From contig BDSL01000009.1 of assembly GCA_003116995.1 (NCBI GenBank), positions 868,001 to 932,000 of the forward strand: a stretch of DNA of 64,000 bases, written 5' to 3'. The number at the start of each line of letters is the position of its first letter. Positions within the stretch are counted from its first letter, which is position 1. Below the pieces are notes generated by a model, which made no database searches, had not been told where the DNA came from, and saw only the letters and a program-made list of their open reading frames with translations. Positions 39,301 through 50,500 of this stretch are shown here, piece by piece. A program made the translations under genes and the position numbers. Origin of the DNA: Yamagishiella unicocca (taxonomy: Eukaryota > Chlorophyta > Chlorophyceae > Chlamydomonadales > Volvocaceae).

Positions 39301-42300
39301 CACCGTCTCCGCTGCCGTCGCCGCCACGGTCTCTGCTGCCGTCACCGCTGCCGTCTCCGCTGCCGTCACCGCCACCGTCTCCGCTGCCGTCACCGTCTCC
39401 GCTGCCGTCTCCGCTGCCGTCGCCGCCACCGTCTGCGCTGCCGTCGCTGTTGCCGTCACCGCCACCGTCTCTGCTGCCGCCTCCGCCGGCGATATGTGAC
39501 TCAGGGACCCAACTGTGTCTACCTCCGTCCGTGTACCCGAGGTGCTCCGCGCCGCCGCTGCATCCACCTCCTCTGCTGCCGCCGAAAGCGCTGCGTCCAG
39601 CTGGCCCGCTCCCTCAGCCTGCGGCGCCGCTGGCAGCTGTGTGGAGGAAGCACCGCCAAGGAGGTCCTGCGGCGTCCCTGACACCGCCGGCTCTAGAAAG
39701 CTGTCAAGCAGGTGTACGGCGGCAGCGTCCAGGGAGGGCGCAGGGCCCACTGCCGTTGCCGAGCCCGACGAAGCGACAAATGCCAACGGTGCCGTGCTCT
39801 GGGCCCCAGCTGCCGCCACCGTCGCGCCCGTCGCATCCAAACCTATCAAGTTGCGGGCGGCCTCCGCCGCCTCCGCCACCTCCGCCGCGGCAGTGGCTTT
39901 CGGCCCCAGGAGGTCATCCAGCTCTAGGAGGTTGAGCGCCTGCCCCTCAAGCGGATGCGGTGTGCTCTGCAGCTCCCGTAAGCCGCCGTCATCCAGCCCT
40001 GCCGCGGCGCCGCCGGCAGTTGTCAACGTGGCTTCCCCGCCTCCGAGAGGCGAAGGCCCTTGGACGACGACGCAGGGGAGCGGCGATGCCTCCACCAAGT
40101 CTATCAACGTTGTCGACACGGCGCCTTGCTCGGGCCCCGAAGCATCCAGTGCATCGGCACCGCCATGGGAACCATCTACCGAGGCACCCAGAAGGTCCGG
40201 CTCCTGCTCCTGGACCGCACTTTCTGCACCCAGACCAGGCTCCAGCGGAACATCCGGCGCCCCAAATCCTTCACTGTACGACTTGGCGGCATCGCCTTCA
40301 GCTTGATCGTAGTCGCCGCCGTAACCGTGCCGTGCAGGCGCCCCCAGCGCAGGCCCCTCCATGCGCGTCCACAACACGTGGTAGCCGAACGCGGCGCCGC
40401 CGCCAGCCCCCGCACCGCTGCTTCCCGACGCAGCGGTCGCCACGGGCCGCGCCTCCTCCTCCAGCGGGTCGGGCGGGACGCCAGCCGGCGGGCACCCCTC
40501 CGGCAGCGGCGTGAGCTGCTCGTCCAGCCGGCAAGCCGCACAGTCGCCGGCAGCACAGGCGGTGTGCAGGTCGGCGGTGCGCAGCCGCGGTACCATGCCC
40601 ACCAGGGCCATCACCTCGGGCGCTATGTGGCGACTGTGTACCACAGCGACCAGGCAGCGCAGGGCCGCCGGCACCGCGCGGTGGTCCTCTGAGCGCAGCA
40701 GCGCCACCACCGCAGGCCGGCAGCTGGGGTGGCCGGGCCGCGGGTCCAGCAGTGCCAGCGCCAAGTTGTTGACCAGCGGCGGGTAGGTGATCAGCATGAA
40801 CAACCGCTCTAGGCAGTATAGGCTGCAGCCTGGGCGGACGAGTGTCGAAGCCGTAGGGCCAGGGGACGCGGGCGCCGCACCGCCGGCGCTGGTGCGGCGG
40901 GGGCCTGGACCGTGGGGTAAAACGAAAGGGATGAGAACGGGCCGCAAGGTCGGCCCGGGACACAAAAGGGGGCGGGGTTCCAAACGCGAGAGGAGCTGGA
41001 CGCATCCCCTTCTTTCGAGCGCCGTCCGCAACTGACGACCTACGCGCTTAGCACGCAACGACTTTACCGAGCATGCCTCCCACGGCCCCCGGGAGCACAT
41101 AGTACCGCACCAGCACCTTCGGCACCCCTCTGGAAACCGAGAGGACACAGGGTAACCCCATTCCACACTGACCCCGACGCGCTGAGCTTCGCTTTCATAA
41201 AGCCAGCGCAACCACAGTTTGCTCGTCGTCGCGCCGCGCTTACCTACGCTGCTCGGTGTGCCCGCCTTGCTGCTGCCGTGCTCGAGCAGTGGTCGCAGCA
41301 GGTGTGGGCCAACCAGCGACACCCATAGCTGCTCAGCCGCCAGGTGCGCCAACCTCGGGTGCGCTGCGGACGGGTGGAAGGAGGGGTGCGCCGGGTCGCA
41401 ATGGCTTTGCTGGTGCAGGTTTCAACATCCATTCTCCAAGCCACTCGTCACCCATTCAACAGCGCGCAAGACAGCTAGCACGTGCAATACCAAGTTAAAC
41501 CGCGCATGCCGCCAAGCTGAACCACAGGTCCCCGCTATATCGCGCACCCGCTGTTAGGATGTCCGCCACGTACGAGATCATATCCTCCACCTCCGCGATC
41601 TGGGAGTCGAGCGACGACAGCACCTGGGCGCTGAAGCCCTCCGCTGCCGCCATCCGCTTGTCCAGGATCTGGGTCGTACAGGAGGATGGAGATCCGCAGA
41701 TATATACATCGATCAGACACGCTCTCAGCGCAGGATGGGGTGGGTTTGGTGCAGGAAAAGCCTCGGACTCCCCGTCTTTCCCTTCCATGGTATTTACCTG
41801 CATTGTGTCCATGGCCCCTAACCCGATTCGTCCTTCCCTCCCTCGCAGGCCGAGCGCCCCAAGTCCTTGCAGAGCCAACATACCTTGACTTGGTCAGCGA
41901 TGTATGAAGCCAGATCTACGAAATAGGCCGTCGCCGGTGGCCGGCTGACATATTCCTGGATGTATGGATCCAGCACTGAGTACACATTAAGTGTCAGGGT
42001 CCGGACGCCGGCTCGGACCATGCCCTCTTTGTGATGAGCAAACTTGATGGCCTCGGAGTACAAGGGGAAAGTGTATTCACTTTCACGCCGGTCAAAGAAG
42101 AACTGTACAGTGCGCGCATTGAGCTTTAAGCTAATGGTTTTTAGGAAGGAGATGTAATAGCCCAGCACCTCCTCGTCCTCAAAGTCGAACCTGATCTCGA
42201 CGATATTGTTGATGTGATTGTTGCTGAACAGGAAGTAGGTACCGGTTTCGCTGCGGATGTTCTGGATTATTATACTGAGCGTCTGCAAAACCTGCTTAGC

Positions 42301-42600
42301 CACGTCTCCCGTGCGATTGGAGGGTTGCTGCAGCACGCGGTGCAGGTAATGCATGACGTTGTTTTCCAGGAAGAACTCGAAGATGCGGGGCTCATTCTGG
42401 TCACCCCATATCATGAACTCAGCAATGGAACGAATTGTCTCCACCACCAAAGCTCTGTTAGCCTCTGTGACCACCTGATTCTTGTTGAGCACATCGGAGA
42501 GCGCCCGCAGCTCCTCAAAGGTGTACTTGGTCCGACCCGAACCAGCAGTCGGCGTGAAGAGCGACTGCCAAAAGTTCTTCTTCAAGAAGCTCTCAAACAT
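36388..42600 (-). CDS. CLEC16A: CLEC16A / TRANSPARENT TESTA 9 (FPL-domain) homologue
   Basis: Six exons in order: 42600-41884, 41668-41548, 41363-41244, 40829-38145, 37863-37637 and 36792-36388. They join in phase to 1424 residues. The first 239 residues are the FPL region, highly conserved: FLKKNFWQSLFTP, LSDVLNKNQVVTEANRALV, FFLENNVMHYLHRVLQQ, YYISFLKTISLKLNARTVQFFF. Conserved helices continue across exons 2-4 (AEQLWVSLVGPHLLRPLLEHG, CLERLFMLITYPPLVNNLAL). The 2685-base fourth exon then inserts a very long Ala/Ser/acidic stretch before family-like helices return (VLSMQLLPIAGLWNAGLL; SPLLGCDPSMDKNVPKWLHV). Animal CLEC16A/Ema acts in endosome maturation, autophagy and mitophagy; Arabidopsis TT9/GFS9 acts in Golgi and vacuolar traffic. 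The insert makes it longer than the roughly 1050-residue human protein. A 24-bp minisatellite lies inside it. Confidence 0.9.
39119..39471 (-). repeat. 24-bp coding minisatellite in the CLEC16A homologue
   Basis: About 14 copies of a 24-base unit (plus-strand GCCACCGTCTCCGCTGCCGT plus CACC, GCC or variants) encode an 8-residue repeat of the type TAAETVAV/TAAETVAA, roughly residues 770-890. The reading frame is kept through every copy. The pattern is Ala-rich with one acidic residue per unit and could form a long helix. Confidence 0.92.
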
Positions 42601-43154
42601 CCTGCCACCCAGCCCTTAAGCTGCCTGTTGTCTCCCCGTCTTGAAGCCAAGACTGCTACAGTAATAAGCGACGTTTTACATGTTTCATTGCGACGCGCAT
42701 CCTGCGTTGGGTTGATCAAGTGAGGCGTCTTGGTGGGGCCAAGTAGGAAAACCTTGGAGAGCAGCACAAGATCGAGGATGTAATGCGTTCACAGAATTGA
42801 CGTATAATAAATGTTATTCGCGAAAAACGTAGTGTCAAACCGTCCCTCTCGGCATCGGAGGGGGGGGCGGACAACTGCTTCGAGGGTTTCACACGGCAAT
42901 TATGGGCATTTATATTGTTGCTTGTATACAGTAACTCAATCTACGACGTCCTACTTTGTTCAAGTGTTCAAAGGGAGGCTGCGCTCAAGTCTCCCAAACA
43001 TCAAAATCCCCAGCACAGCGATATCGATCGAGAGTAGCTGACCTCATCTTAATTAATAGCAGGCACACATAATACCATCCTACGCCCGCTCGACGCTCTA
43101 ACCTGTCGAGCGAGGCCGCGGGTCTGGGCGAGGCACTTCCATTTGACACTAGCG
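42601..43154. promoter_or_regulatory. Divergent promoter region: CLEC16A homologue (-) and LRR gene (+)
   Basis: 554 bases between opposing start codons, with lower GC and no reading frame that extends either gene. It should hold both 5' UTRs and promoters. A G-run (GGGGGGG) occurs near 42861. Confidence 0.5.
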
Positions 43155-45240
43155 ATGGCGCCGAAGAAGAAGGCGGGCGGCAAAAAGAAGAAGAAGGACG
43201 ATGGAGCTGAGCCGCCACATGATGCCTCCTGGGAAAGGGTGGGTTGCGTGCATGCATGTGCCCAGCTATGCGAGCCGCTAACAAGGGCCCTACTCGCCCA
43301 AGCCCGCAGGCAGTCGAGAGCGGAGTTTGGGAGAAGTCGGTAGCGGACCTGCCGGATGCTAATACTTGGCCTACATGGGGCGCATTACGGGAGCGTGTGC
43401 TCACAGCTTGTAAAGAGGTGAGGTTGAGTTTGGCGGATCCCAGCCAAGGGGACCGTCGAGGGCTCTGGTTGGGCGGGCATGGTAACTATCTGGGGATCGG
43501 GAGCTACCACAACCCGCTTAACAGCGCATGGATTGGGTACGGGAGGGCGACAGGTTGCGCGGCGCAGATGATGTTTTCCCCTCACGGTGTGTCGTAGGCA
43601 TGTTGGACAGGTAAAGGGATATTGTCAGGTAAGGCGCAAGCGTCTATTGCAGAAGCGCCATCCCTTGCTGCTGCAATAGGCACCTCCAGAAGGCACCTGC
43701 CAGAGCACTCGCCTGGACGGTTGCCGCATTGCTTTCGGTGAGAGCTGGTCAGGGTTCACTCTCGCCCATGTAGCTGCAGGGATGCACATGATGCCCGCAT
43801 ACATGCGCAGTTTGCCGCCCCTTTTCTTATCTGAATGGTATCGCAATTGGCACTTCTGGTACCGTCGTAGCGCCCCTAACTGAACTGGTGCCACCGAACG
43901 CAACAGCCCCAAATGCAAACGGCACTAGGCATTACTGGTACCAATGAACCTTAAAAGTGCGACCCTAAGCCGCCTGTCCCCGCCTTGACCTAAACCTGTG
44001 CCTCACACATGCATCCTGAAGATCAAGATCAACAACACTGCCTCGCTGCGTGATGCCTTCGCCAATGAGCTGGTGAAGCTGTCGCCCCCGGAGTTGACGC
44101 TCGTGGATTTGCGCGGCTCGTCCAATCTCCACAACTTCACGCTCTCGCCCATGGCCACCTGCCCCAAGCTGTCCGACCTGGACCTCTCCGAGTGCGCGTC
44201 GCTGGAGTACGTGCTGCTGCAGAGCCAGACTGTGCGCTCCGTCAACCTGCGCAAGTGCGGCGCACTGACCAAGGTGCGCCTCATGCGGCTCTGCAAGCGG
44301 ACACGAGAGCAGAGCGCGGCGCTGTGGACCACACGCATGTGCACGCGTGCGTTGCCTCTGGGGCGCTAGATGGTGTTAGACGGTGCTAGTTGCGGTTTTG
44401 GGCATCTGGGTCGGCCGACCCCTGGGGAGGAAGGGGTTGTGAAGTCATGGGCGTCGTGAATGCCAGCGCCCAGCTTGGCGGTCCTCATTCTTTCGTATCC
44501 TGCTGCAGGCTCTCATACACTGCCCCCGCCTGAACAAGTTGAGCATCACGGACTGCGGGCAGCTCGAGACCGTCATGTTGTGGACGGACGAGCTGACGGA
44601 GCTGGACCTCACAGGTGCGGCGGCCCTCCGCAGCGCCAGGGATGTTTGGATACAGGCACCTCAAAAGGAAGGCTGCTAACGTCCCGTAGGAGCTCCACGA
44701 ACAAAGTTGTGCCGTGTTTACAGAGGCAAGCCAACGCCGGGCATGACTAGCACCGGCTGTGCAACGCTAAGCACAGCCCGCAATATACGACGTCGGGCAC
44801 CTGTTTCCGTCAATGCCGATATCGTACATGTGCACGCTGCGTACGCGCTACACAATCACTGCTGAAAGGGGGGAACTGAAGCGTATTGTTCAAGTGCACG
44901 CGGTGCAGAAACGGACGCCAGAAGTGCGCACATCCACACACCTACAACTTCTACATCGCAATCGCCTAAGCGCTCTCACTCTCTCAACTCGCCCCCCATC
45001 GCAACAGGCTGCAACAACCTGTCTGTCGTCAAGCTGCAGTGCCCCAACCTGCTGGACTCTAAAATCCCGCCCCTCAACACGGCGCCCGTGCATGTCAAGC
45101 CCAGCCACCCGCCCATTTCTTCGCTGCTCAAAGAGAACCTCACTGCGGCTGCGCACAAGGCTGCCACGGAGAAGGAGATGCTCGACGCAATTAAGGACAC
45201 ATCGGACTCCATCATCCCCCACGTGTTCCGGCCGTTCTGA
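43155..45240 (+). CDS. Small leucine-rich-repeat protein, possibly flagella-associated
   Basis: Five exons, 43155-43238, 43310-43417, 44022-44273, 44509-44614 and 45008-45240, join in phase to 260 residues. The acceptor of exon 3 (CTGAAG|ATC) is the least certain junction. The N-terminus is a Lys-rich tail (MAPKKKAGGKKKKKDD), a start I associate with many Chlamydomonas ciliary proteins. A short helical region follows (WPTWGALRERVLTACKE), then at least six LRR strands of the cysteine-containing type: LTLVDLRGSSNL, LSDLDLSECASL, VRSVNLRKCGAL, LNKLSITDCGQL, LTELDLTGCNNL, VVKLQCPNL. The C-terminus has LLKENLTAAAHKAATEKEML and ends HVFRPF. No F-box, kinase or membrane segment is visible. Such LRRs mediate protein binding. 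A ciliary role is inference from the N-terminal style, and adjacency to the NEK-IFT57 gene is weak support. Confidence 0.82.
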
Positions 45241-47569
45241 TTGACGTACCACAGGCCCTCGCAAGTGGGCATAGCTAGAGAAGTGGCCCGGGGGGGGCGC
45301 AAGAAACTCTGGTTCCCGCGGCGGCATGTACCATGCTGCAGGCTGGCTGGCAACAGCGGGAACCCCGTTGTAGCGCTCATCTGTCGTAAACAGCTACCGG
45401 CATCTATGCGCATCCATGTTCGTTAGCCATGCACCGGCTTCTGGAGGGAATCCGAACAGGTTCCAAAAGGGTAGCCGTGGGGTCTTTGCATGGATCATTG
45501 GTATAGAGTGAGCAGGCTTTAGTAACCGCCCCGGACCCAATGGCGCCGGGCATACGGTATTCCGAATGGCGCCGGTCAGGGTGGGCACGCGGCCACCAAT
45601 CCCGACGCTGTAAAGCGTAATCCTTCCACGCTACGATGCAATGAACTGAAGCCAGGGACGTGTCCCACTCGCCATGCTCTTCGCTCTGATGCGTGGGCGC
45701 CATTGGCCTTTCCCTTCCACACGCTCCATCGTGAGGCATCACTTCCTCCTGAGTAGCTCCGGAACCAGATCCTCAAACTACGCGCAGAAGCAGCACAGGC
45801 CAGCACTCACGTTTAGCATGTGCAATGAGTTCCAAAATGGGGCCATGGTTTTTTTGCTGTGGCGCCCCATGGGCAACGTTCTGCCCAGCACTCACCTCTC
45901 CTGAGCACTTTTGCCATGCCGACCCAAAGCCGACACCAGCACCGAAGGCCGTTAGCACGGCGCGGCTCTGACCTCCTCCTGAGACATAAAACACAGAGCG
46001 CCTCAGCATGGGGAAATCAACCACCCATGTGTTTGTGCAAGACGACGTAACGCTGCGGCGTTGCAAAAATGATCTACTCTAGGGCCCGACAGGTATGGCT
46101 GTAATTCCCACGCCTATGGCATATGCAGCTGTAATAAAGAGGCTCTTTGGCTTAAGTCAGGCTTACTCAGGAGCGCCAGAGAGAGAAGGCCGGCAATGCC
46201 TGTACCATACACAGTTCTCCGTAGCGTCTGTGTGGAAGGAAAGGTAGCGATTATCGCGTAAGGTCCGGGACCTTATGATTGGACAGCTTGAGCCACAGTT
46301 CGCAGCTTTCGCACCGTGTCCACCAATACATCGTATTTGTGATCGATAGCAAGCTCCTTTGGCACGTCGTCCTGGGCCATTGTCGGAGAAAATCGAAGCG
46401 ACTTGTTGATCGTGAGGAAGGACGCCCTAGCTGCTTTGGACGCTACTGCTATGTGTTCTCTGGTAAACCAATTACAGGTATGTGTGGAGAAAACAAAGCG
46501 CTGCCTAAATGTGCCCAGGTATGAAGTTATATGCCATCATGCATGTGCCTAACCCATCCTGCAAATGTCCTCCCCCCCCGAGCTCTGGTCATGCACTCCG
46601 TGCTATGCAAATGTCTGTCTTTCGGCTCATACACCAACAAACAGCAGCATATGCCGTGGCTTTGTGGCCTCGGGGCGACTGGTCGAGTTGTAGGAGAGCA
46701 GGTTGCGCCGGATCCGCGTGAATTGGAACTATTTTTAATTACCGATGGCCATGCCAGCGTGACATGTGAAAGCAGATGCCTATCCAGGGCAGATTTCGCC
46801 CGGTGCAAATCCAACCAACCAAACCCAACTAATGGACAGACAACGACAGCGAGCCTGAGGCACATGACCGCCGTTACAGAATTGCTTCCCATAGTGCCAT
46901 AGCGTTGGCATGGTGGGATTCCAGGTTACATGCGACGGAAACACGTCATCATTCCGTTCGTTCCCGCAATCTCTTGTCCTAAGGGCCTTTTGAGGCCAGT
47001 TCCGCCGCTGAGCGTCGATCCCGTCACGTGGGACTGGGTTGGTTGTAACTCGTAACTCAATAAAACACAACTACCGTACTGTTGAAGTCACCGCAGCAGA
47101 ATCACGAGTCCCCGACCGCACCACCACCACCACCTCAACTCTGGCTACTTGGTGCTGTCCCGCCTGTCAGCGTGCGAGTTCTGCTATATCTTACAGTCCA
47201 GCCCCATGGCGCCTTGCTCCTGTACGTGCACGTGCCCTACGGCAATGTGCTGCATAGCGTGAGCCCCCGGCCTGGTCGCTGCCAGGGCGCTGCCGGAGCC
47301 CCCGTGGGCACCGCCTCGCCTCATCTAGCGCACTCCACCCGACTGCTTCTATAGTGATCCACTTTCACTCCGCGCACGCGCTCCTGCAACCCCTGATGCC
47401 CTCCGCCGTTCGAGTCCCTGCGGCCCCCTGCGCTATTGCGTTAATCCCAAGACTGCCTCCGTCGCCTCGAGTTCCTCGCGTGCCCTGGTTCGCACCACTT
47501 GTGACCGCTGCGCGCTGCTGTGTACGTACCGCGCGCAGCCGGTTGGAACATGAGAGCCGCAACCCCTCC
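45241..47569. other. 2.3-kb convergent intergenic region
   Basis: It lies between the 3' ends of the LRR gene and the NEK-IFT57 gene. All frames are short and composition is near 50% GC. I see no conserved protein segment, tRNA or transposon hallmark. A minus-strand TGTAA near the right end suits the NEK-IFT57 transcript. Confidence 0.55.
47191..47195 (-). terminator. TGTAA poly(A) motif (minus strand) for the NEK-IFT57 gene
   Basis: The plus strand reads TTACA, about 375 bases beyond the stop at 47570. Confidence 0.4.
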
Positions 47570-50500
47570 TCAGCCAAAAACGTCGTCATCGTCGCCGCCG
47601 TCGCCCACGATCCCCGCGTTGAGCTTCAGGTCGCGCTGCGCCTGTTTGAGCCAGAGCTCGTGTCGAGTGACGCCGATGCGGACGTCCATGCGGCGCATCT
47701 CCTTGTGCATGGTGCGCATGGCTTCGCGTATGAGGTTGACCTGCCGCGATCCGTCAAGGCCATCGGTCTTGTCCTGCAGCCCAGCAGAAGGCGGGGGCGG
47801 GACATCGTCAAGGGTGGGCAGGGGGGTTGCGCAGAAGGACCGGTTACTCGACGTGGGATCTATTGTAGCTGGCGCATAGGCTTCGGACAGGGCAGGGCAG
47901 GGGAGTTAGCAGTACCACGAGGCGGTTTCGATTAGTGGTGTTGCTGCCGTGTAAAGCCGCAGCGACGCCGCAGCGCAGGCCCTCCCGCACTACGGGTACT
48001 CGCTGCGCTATTTGAGCTTCACCAGCTTTAAAATGAGGATGCACGTTAATGAACCGGCAGTCAATAATGGACACAGCATCGTGTAACGCCGACACACCGT
48101 GCTGGCATGCACTGAGGTACCACGCACATCCGACTCCATGCTGACGGACGCTTATGAAGTTATGATCCCCGGAGCGACTTCGTCCAGCGGCGTGTTGCAG
48201 TGACCAGCTGCGCCCGCAGTACCCTCCCCTCCCTGGACCATACCTGTATGGCCTGCTGGACCTCCTCCATCTGCTCCGTCAGTTGCGCCATAGCTGAGTG
48301 CCCGATCTCCAGCAGCTCATCGTGCTGCTGACGCGCGCGCTGCATCTCACCTAGGCGCTTACGACTAGCGGCGTATTCTCCTGGAGGAGCAGACGGGAGC
48401 AGGGACCGAGCTGGTAAGGACTTGAACAACGCGCTCGCGACCGAGGGAGCGAAACTCCAAATCGTATACATTTAGGGCGTCGCACGGCCATCGCAGACGC
48501 CACCTCGACACCACCTCGACACAGCCTCCGTGTGCGAGCCCCCGCCCACTTACCCATCAGGCTCGCAGCGTTGTCGTTGAGCCGCTGCTCCGATGTTTCG
48601 ATCCGTTCCAGGTCCCGCGACACCGCAGATCCCACCCGCCCGAGCGAAGCGCTGGCGTCAGGGGCCGCGGCCGCCAGCGCCGCCAGCAGCTCCTTGGTCT
48701 GCCGCCAACGCTGGGACCAGTCCCCAGCCGCTGCCTCAGCCGAGATCTTAATCCGACCCAGCTGCGGCCCCAACCGCTCCAGCTCCTGCCGCCACGCAAG
48801 CGGGTCCACCTGTGTGGTCGCTGCCATTGCCGCGCGGCCTCTGCCTCCTTTACCCCGCCCGCCGTCCCGCTCCCCGTTGCCGCTAGTGCTGGCGGCCCCG
48901 GGCGCCAATGAGTCCTTTGCCCGCTGCTGTTGCGGAGCCACTCCCCCCAGGTACTCCGCCTCCTCGTCATCGTCACTGCCGTACCCCCCGGGGCCGCCCC
49001 CTGTGTTGGCTGCCGTCAGCACCGACTCCGCGGCTCCTTCTAGGCCACCGCCGTCCGCGTCGTCCGCCACTTCCTCCGCCTGCGTCTCCGCCGGCCGCTG
49101 CACCGGCCGCACTGCCAGCGGCACCCGCTGCACGCTGAGCGCCAGCGCGTCCTGCAGCAGCCCGCACACGGCTCGGCCGTGCCCCAGCGAAATCGCGTTC
49201 ACCGGCGCAAACTCCGTGTTGAGGCCCATCACTTGGGCGCCGCGCTTGGCTGCCTCAGCGCCCTTGAGCACGTTGGTGCACATGGGGATCTGCTGGGTCC
49301 CCGCAGCCGCAGCGCGGCCGGGCGTCAGCCGTATCGTCGGCGCGCGAGCCGCCGGGACGTACTCCAGGTGGGCCTCCACGCCGCCCGCCGCGTCCGACTT
49401 GCCGTTCAGCCGCAGCAGCCACGCCAGCACGTGCATGAAGGCGCCGAGCTGCTGCTTCTGGAAGGAGTCCGCGTCGGAGCGCAGCGGGGGCACCAACGGC
49501 TCCGAGAAGTAGAGCGGGTGCAGGGTGCGGATGGTGTCCATGGGCGGGGGGACCATGATCCCAGACGAGGGCGCGGTGGGCGCGGCCGCGGCCGCGGAGC
49601 GCTTCCCGTTGGGCGGCGACGGCGGCGGCGCCTTGCCGCGCAGCCTGGCCAGTACCTCGCTGGACAGCAGCACCAGCTGCTCGTACAGCTCCGCGGCGGC
49701 CCCGTGCACGTCGGAGCGGGTGCGGGCCTGCGACTGGACCGCAGAGCTGGTGATGTTCCAGACCTGCAGGGACACGGCGGCGCGGGGCCGGAGCGGGACA
49801 GCGCAGACGTGTGGTAAGTTTTAGGGGGTCAGCGCAGGCGACAGCCGGCCTGGGCTCCATCTTACATGCCCCGCGCCTCCGATCGGCCACTCGTAAAACC
49901 GCGCAATCCCTCCCTTCTTAATGAGCGCGATTTTTCTACAGCGCGTCGTCAGGCCCCTCCGCCACATCCCGCGCCCCTCCGCCCCAGCCGCACCTCCTCC
50001 AGCTCCGGCCGCTTCGACGGGTCGATCTGCAGCATCCGGCCAACCAGGCTGCGCAGCGGAGCCGAGAACTGGTCGCCGGGCAGCGGGCTGTACTCGCCCT
50101 TGGAGATCTTCTGGAACACGTCGTACAGGTTGGCGCCCTCCATCTCGAACGGCGACCGCAGGCACGCCAGCTCGTACAGCAGACAGCCCATGGACCACAC
50201 ATCACTCTTCCAGTCGTAGCCGGCGCCCCGCACCACCTCGGGGGACACGTAGTAGGGTGTGCCCACCTGCACGGCAGGGGACCGATACAGCATATGAGGA
50301 TTTGCCGTAGGTCGTGGTTTGACATGGTCACAACCGCCCGGCTCAAGCTCGCACGCCACCCGGACAGCCGCTCCAGCCTGGCCTCACCTTGGAGAACGCC
50401 TCCATCGTCTGCTCGCTCAGCTGCCGGCCCAGGCCCAGGTCCCCAAGCTTGAGCGCCCCGTTCGCTCCGACCAGCACGTTGGCGGGCTTGATGTCGCGGT

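Noticed and set aside
38975..39499. Plus-strand frame rich in SAAVTATV repeats
   Set aside because: It is the antisense shadow of the CLEC16A minisatellite.
49179..49890. Overlapping frames on both strands over the IFT57-like exon
   Set aside because: Only the minus-strand frame shows IFT57-like blocks and matches splice phase with the neighbouring exons.
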